A stretch of 18,578 nucleotides of DNA, taken from NCBI GenBank assembly GCA_002389385.1, contig DGOK01000024.1, positions 5,958-24,535 of the forward strand. Reading direction: 5' to 3'. The position numbers and the translations under genes are program-made. Source of the stretch: Rhodospirillaceae bacterium UBA4468 (lineage in GTDB: Bacteria > Pseudomonadota > Alphaproteobacteria > Rhodospirillales > Casp-alpha2). Under the pieces are notes generated by a model. The model did no database searches and had not been told where the DNA came from. It saw only the letters and a program-made list of their open reading frames with translations. Position 1 is the stretch's first letter. Each line of letters begins with the position of its first letter. Below are positions 14,898 through 18,578 of the stretch, one piece after another.

Positions 14898-16952
14898 ATG
14901 AACGAACAACTTGAATTTGACCGCGATCTCGACAAACGCTTAAACGAAACCAGTGCGCGCGTTGATATCGTTGGTGCCCGAGAGATTTTTCGGGGCATCC
15001 TGGCGACATCCGCTGGTGATGATGAAGAGGCGTGGTTATCCCTGATTGCACCGGATGCATCAGATGATATTGCCGACAGCCTTCGTGAACTCCGAGATCG
15101 TATTAAAAAAAGCATGGTTGATGACGGACTGTCCGTTCGCAAAACAGACCCAAAACGCTTGAAAGCATTGCGAGAAGAATTAAGCCGTCGCGACCTAGAT
15201 GCTTTTATCGTTCCAAAAGCTGACGAACATCAGGGTGAATTTATTGCGCGTCATTCGGAACGGCTGCAATGGCTGACCGGGTTTAGTGGATCCGCTGGAT
15301 CCGCGATTGTTATGACCGAAAAGACAGCTGCAATTTTCGTTGATGGCCGCTACACCCTACAGGTCAAAAAACAAGTCTCCGGGAAACTGTTTGAGCGCTA
15401 TCACGCCACCGAGGTTTCACAGGAAGACTGGCTTGCATCAAATGTATCCGCAGGTATGCGCATTGGGTTCGATCCCTGGCTGGTAACAGATCACCAACGC
15501 GTGCGACTTGTAAAAATTTGCGAAAGTGCTGGCGCATATTTCGTTACAGTTTCCGACAATCCCATCGATAGTGTATGGGTCGGCCAACCGCCTCAGCCGA
15601 TCACGCCGATGCTCGCCCATCCTGCCAAGTATGCAGGCCAAACATCGACCAAGAAACGCGCTCAGCTGATTTCCGAACTGCAACGCCTCAACCTTGATGC
15701 AATTGTCATCTCAGCACCTGATGCCATTGCGTGGTTATTCAATATTCGCGGCCATGACATTCCATGCACACCCGCATCCTTAGGGTTTGTCGTTATTCAT
15801 GCAGCGGGCGGTATCGAATTATTCACCGACCCCCATAAAATGAGCCCCGGCCTTCAAGATCATCTCGGCAATGACGTTGTGGTTCTTGAAACAGATGCAT
15901 TGGCCGCCGAGTTGGGGCATTTTGGCACGCGGGCCATGCGTGTCGGCGTCGACCTTGCTCAAGCCCCATCAAAAATTGCGTTGGCCTTAAGGAGTGCAGG
16001 TGCCGACGTCATTCATACGTCAGACCTGACGGCTATGGACAAGGCCTGCAAAAACAAGGCTGAACGAAATGGCACGCGCAACGCACACCTTCGGGACGGG
16101 ATCGCGCTTTGTCAGTTTCTGTGCTGGCTCGACCGGGTCGCAGGCAAAGGCAAAACAACGGAATGGGACGTTGGTCTTAAAATTGATGAATTGCGCCACA
16201 ACCTTGATATCCATCAAGGCCCAAGTTTCGATACCATCGCAGGCTTTGGCGCGAACGGTGCGATTGTCCATTACCGCGCAGAACAAAAATCCAGCGCAAC
16301 GTTGAAAAAAGGCTCACTGCTCCTCGTCGATAGTGGTGGACAGTTTTTAGATGGGACCACCGATGTCACACGCACCGTTGCCATCGGCAAACCATCAAAA
16401 GAAATGTGTGACCGCTATACCCGTGTCCTTAAAGGTCACATCGCACTTTCGTGTGCTGTGTATCCTGAAGGAACCAGCGGATCACAATTAGATACGCTCG
16501 CGCGCAAACCCCTATGGGACATTGGGCTCGACTACGAGCATGGAACCGGACATGGTGTTGGAAGCTATCTCAGCGTCCACGAGGGCCCACAGCGGATATC
16601 AAAACATCCAAGTAATGTCGCGCTTCGGCCTGGCATGGTGGTCTCGAACGAACCTGGCTTCTATAAGACTGGTGGCTTTGGGATACGTATTGAAAATCTC
16701 GTGATGGTGCAATCCGTTAAGATGCCAAAACCAGCAGAGCGCAAAATGCTGAATTTCGAAACGTTGACGTGCGCCCCATATGATTTGCGGCTCATTGACA
16801 CATCACTTTTGACCTCAGACGAGATCACGTGGATCAATGAATATCATGCGTGGGTCAAAAAATCTTTATCCAAAGATCTAGATAAAGAAACAAAGACTTG
16901 GCTCAATAGCGCAACAAAGCCGATCAAGGCATCTAACCGCACTGCACGCTGA
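14898..16952 (+). CDS. Xaa-Pro aminopeptidase (aminopeptidase P, M24B family) with N-terminal extension
   Basis: Cytoplasmic dimetal peptidase that removes the first residue from peptides with proline second. The protein has 684 residues. The creatinase-like N-domain starts near 85 (KRLKALREEL). The pita-bread catalytic domain has the five metal ligands D478 (VDSG), D489 (GTTDVTRT), H552 (GTGHGVG), E585 (SNEPGFY) and E599 (RIENL), and H561 in VHEGP, with spacing as in eukaryote-type XPNPEP1 proteins. Residues 1-80 are an extra acidic stretch before the family's usual start. An internal ATG at 15114 (residue 73) would give a normal-length form but has no better Shine-Dalgarno, and codon use in the extension looks coding, so I kept the longer start. 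No gene is close enough for an operon. Catalytic residues are intact. Confidence 0.9.
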   Translation: MNEQLEFDRDLDKRLNETSARVDIVGAREIFRGILATSAGDDEEAWLSLIAPDASDDIADSLRELRDRIKKSMVDDGLSVRKTDPKRLKALREELSRRDLDAFIVPKADEHQGEFIARHSERLQWLTGFSGSAGSAIVMTEKTAAIFVDGRYTLQVKKQVSGKLFERYHATEVSQEDWLASNVSAGMRIGFDPWLVTDHQRVRLVKICESAGAYFVTVSDNPIDSVWVGQPPQPITPMLAHPAKYAGQTSTKKRAQLISELQRLNLDAIVISAPDAIAWLFNIRGHDIPCTPASLGFVVIHAAGGIELFTDPHKMSPGLQDHLGNDVVVLETDALAAELGHFGTRAMRVGVDLAQAPSKIALALRSAGADVIHTSDLTAMDKACKNKAERNGTRNAHLRDGIALCQFLCWLDRVAGKGKTTEWDVGLKIDELRHNLDIHQGPSFDTIAGFGANGAIVHYRAEQKSSATLKKGSLLLVDSGGQFLDGTTDVTRTVAIGKPSKEMCDRYTRVLKGHIALSCAVYPEGTSGSQLDTLARKPLWDIGLDYEHGTGHGVGSYLSVHEGPQRISKHPSNVALRPGMVVSNEPGFYKTGGFGIRIENLVMVQSVKMPKPAERKMLNFETLTCAPYDLRLIDTSLLTSDEITWINEYHAWVKKSLSKDLDKETKTWLNSATKPIKASNRTAR

Positions 16953-17069
16953 TATCCACACCTCAGCCTGACGGTTTTATCAATTTAAGTTCAGTCCTAG
17001 ACATAACCTAAAAGTTCTGGTTTGCCGTTGAGTACCCCTCCGCAGCTTGAAATACTATGCGCAATTATT

Positions 17070-17084
17070 GGAGGGAACCGCGTG
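17070..17084 (+). promoter_or_regulatory. Strong Shine-Dalgarno and GTG start of the PAS_5 gene
   Basis: GGAGGG (17070-17075) lies six bases before an in-frame GTG (17082-17084). This decides the start: an alternative TTG at 17022 is in frame but has no such site, and the family motif begins well after the GTG. Confidence 0.75.
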
Positions 17085-17618
17085 CGGGCAGAAGATATTA
17101 CAAGCGAACACGAAGATACAGATATCAGCATTCTGCTGGCATTCTGGAAAGCGGCGCGTGGGAACAACAAATTTCCATCACAAGCTAATCTCGATCTTAT
17201 TACGATTCCAAGACTCGCACCAAACGTCTTCATTATTGATGCCGAGCCTAATGATGTTTTTCGGTATCGTTACATGGGCACCGCCATTGATATCCATTTA
17301 GGGATAAACTTAACGGGTCACACTTTTAAAGATTTTCGGTCTGGTCGTGTATCAGATGAAATCACTTCTTTTTTCAAACACGTTATCGACACACCATCAA
17401 TGGGTATTCTGACGACGAAATTACCCTCCGAAACGCGGGGTGCCGTTATCTATACCCGCGTCGGCTTGCCCGTCGCCGATGATCATCAAAAGCCAAATAA
17501 AGTTGTTGGTCTTTTGCTCTTTCAACTCCCGGATGGCAGTAACGGATTACCGCAACAGCCCTATGACTTTAAGAGCGAAGAACAAGGCATCGCCACGGCG
17601 ACATTTGGCACGCTTTAA
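17082..17618 (+). CDS. PAS_5 (PF07310-type) domain protein
   Basis: A 178-residue protein carrying the divergent PAS_5 fold common in Rhodospirillales. The order is right: LAFWKAARGNNKFPSQ (19-34), the linker DLITIPRLAPNVFIID (38-53), FRYRYMGTAID (60-70) and GINLTGHTF (74-82), then the closing strand VVGLLLFQLP (141-150). PAS domains often sense ligands or mediate contacts; no output domain is present, so the partner or signal is unknown. The start is GTG at 17082 with GGAGGG six nt upstream. It sits 129 bp downstream of aminopeptidase P and 105 bp before the end of the convergent TauE gene, and stands alone. No operon logic gives a function. Confidence 0.82.
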   Translation: MRAEDITSEHEDTDISILLAFWKAARGNNKFPSQANLDLITIPRLAPNVFIIDAEPNDVFRYRYMGTAIDIHLGINLTGHTFKDFRSGRVSDEITSFFKHVIDTPSMGILTTKLPSETRGAVIYTRVGLPVADDHQKPNKVVGLLLFQLPDGSNGLPQQPYDFKSEEQGIATATFGTL

Positions 17619-17669
17619 TTCTCCGAATGAATTCGTATAACCATTCCATCAAATCAGTCGGAGGTCTGT

Positions 17670-17756
17670 ATGAACAATCTTGTACTCGGTCTATTGGAAT
17701 GGTTGAAAGCAGACCCGCGCCGCTTAGCCCCAGGTTGTTATACCAACGTAGAGTAA
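17670..17756 (+). CDS. Possible 28-residue small protein with strong ribosome binding site
   Basis: ATG at 17670 follows GGAGG (17660-17664) after five bases, near the best ribosome site in the window. The frame runs 28 codons, with an N-terminal amphipathic-looking part (LVLGLLEWLK) and a basic middle. Codons from about 19 on overlap the end of the TauE gene on the other strand, which limits conservation tests there. It lies 51 nt after the PAS_5 stop. There is no family match I can see, and a chance ORF cannot be excluded. Confidence 0.35.
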   Translation: MNNLVLGLLEWLKADPRRLAPGCYTNVE

Positions 17757-18494
17757 CCGCAACGCCAATACCGTAATGACTGCCTTGAGACCTATTCTGA
17801 AGATATGTTCCGGCATGAAATTTAACATGTGCTTGCCCGCAAACGTGCCGACAAACCCACACAACAAAAGACCAATCAAAAGCGGAATATAAGGGCCAAA
17901 GGCAAACCCCAGGATACCGAAGGCAATAATTTTAAAGCCGTGCTGAATGCTCATCATCGTCGCATGCGTCGCCACGACTTCCTGGCGCTTATCAGATGCA
18001 GCGGCAGCAAAAGGCGCCACTAAAGGCCCCGTTGCGCCAACAAACATTGTTGCCAAGGCACCGAATACACCGATCCCGAAAAATGCTCTATTCCCTGGTT
18101 TCGATGCTTTGAATTTAGGCGCCCACGTCGCGTACAATACGAATACGCCCAGCACGACCTGCAGAACAGCCGTGGGCAATGAGACAACAAGGTTGCCGCC
18201 AATCGCGGCGCCAATAATGGTACCGATCAGAAATGGCGGGATCACATACTTAAGAATGTTTTTACGCATGATCGCCGCGCGGCCGATGTTAGAACCCAAC
18301 TGCACAACACCGTGGAGCGGGATCAGTACTGTTGGTGGCAACAAAGATGCCATGGTCGCCATCACCAACAAGCCACCACCAAGTCCCAAAGATGCGGCTA
18401 TAAAACTACCTGCAAACGACACGGAACACATCAATATGAAGCCAAGGACATCAAGCCCTGTCCCATCCAAAAGCATAACGATTATTTGATCCAC
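17724..18494 (-). CDS. TauE/SafE family (sulfite/anion exporter-like) membrane protein
   Basis: A 256-residue inner-membrane protein with about eight hydrophobic segments. The N-terminal half has the TauE/SafE signature (FIAASLGLGGGLL, residues 31-43) with a GLGGG loop, and a second half-repeat around GATGPLVAPFAAA. Family members are linked to export of sulfite, sulfoacetate or other small anions; the substrate here is unknown. The start codon is GTG at 18494, supported by AAGGGGGG (18500-18507 on the plus strand) five nt upstream. It is convergent with the PAS_5 gene, and no sulfur-metabolism gene is in the window to hint at a substrate. Confidence 0.88.
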   Translation of the reverse strand: MDQIIVMLLDGTGLDVLGFILMCSVSFAGSFIAASLGLGGGLLVMATMASLLPPTVLIPLHGVVQLGSNIGRAAIMRKNILKYVIPPFLIGTIIGAAIGGNLVVSLPTAVLQVVLGVFVLYATWAPKFKASKPGNRAFFGIGVFGALATMFVGATGPLVAPFAAAASDKRQEVVATHATMMSIQHGFKIIAFGILGFAFGPYIPLLIGLLLCGFVGTFAGKHMLNFMPEHIFRIGLKAVITVLALRLLYVGITTWG

Positions 18495-18578
18495 GTGTGC
18501 CCCCCTTAAATGCGTGACGTGTTATTTAGCAAATGCCGACACATTTTACACGTATAAGTGCATTTTATCCGGCAACGA

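Noticed and set aside
15287..15304. Direct repeat GGATCCGCT in aminopeptidase P
   Set aside because: Explained by repeated Gly-Ser-Ala codons in the protein (FSGSAGSA).
17947..18489. 180-residue plus-strand ORF across the TauE gene
   Set aside because: Antisense to clear membrane segments and the GLGGG motif; no ribosome site.

Overview
The window reads as a stretch of core chromosome from an alphaproteobacterium, most likely a Rhodospirillales-type lineage of moderate GC. The reasons are family content and gene order: divergent ftsEX and an MJ0042 zinc-ribbon gene, an argH / small lipoprotein / lysA / TIGR02302 (DUF4175) run facing a tlpA-type thioredoxin gene, a DUF1127 protein, a PAS_5 protein and a B12-dependent class II ribonucleotide reductase. 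The lineage is inferred from family knowledge, not from a search. I see no phage, transposase, integrase, CRISPR array, tRNA or rRNA, and base usage is even throughout, so I found no convincing undescribed multi-gene system.

Layout. (1) 26-2825, minus strand: nrdJ (class II ribonucleotide reductase) followed 4 nt later by a small VOC/glyoxalase-fold gene. About 290 bp upstream of nrdJ is AT-rich and holds several DnaA-box-like words, a 9-nt direct repeat and two inverted repeats. (2) 3115-6191, minus strand: tight operon ftsE-ftsX-ydcF-like-plsC, a cell-division/cell-envelope cluster. (3) 6385-7524, plus strand: divergent zinc-ribbon, Pro/Tyr- and Asp-rich single-pass membrane protein. (4) 7525-7624: convergent gap with a dispersed-repeat-like palindrome. 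(5) 7625-13239, minus strand: operon argH - LptM-like lipoprotein - lysA - TIGR02302 membrane protein, joining arginine and lysine/diaminopimelate synthesis to envelope genes. (6) 13308-14242, plus strand: a membrane-anchored TlpA-like thioredoxin and a translationally coupled two-cysteine lipoprotein, ended by a strong shared terminator. (7) 14294-14674, minus strand: an unusually long DUF1127 protein. (8) 14898-16952, plus strand: aminopeptidase P with an acidic N-terminal extension. (9) 17082-17618, plus strand: a PAS_5 protein from a GTG start, then a possible 28-residue ORF. (10) 17724-18494, minus strand: a TauE/SafE exporter from a GTG start.

How the genes fit together. Nucleotide supply (nrdJ), cell-wall hydrolysis control (FtsEX), phospholipid synthesis (PlsC), diaminopimelate/lysine synthesis (LysA) and a probable LPS-transport lipoprotein share a growth and envelope theme. 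The least explained items are the TlpA-coupled lipoprotein, the zinc-ribbon protein facing ftsEX, the N-terminal extension of aminopeptidase P, the nrdJ upstream region and the small ORF at 17670.
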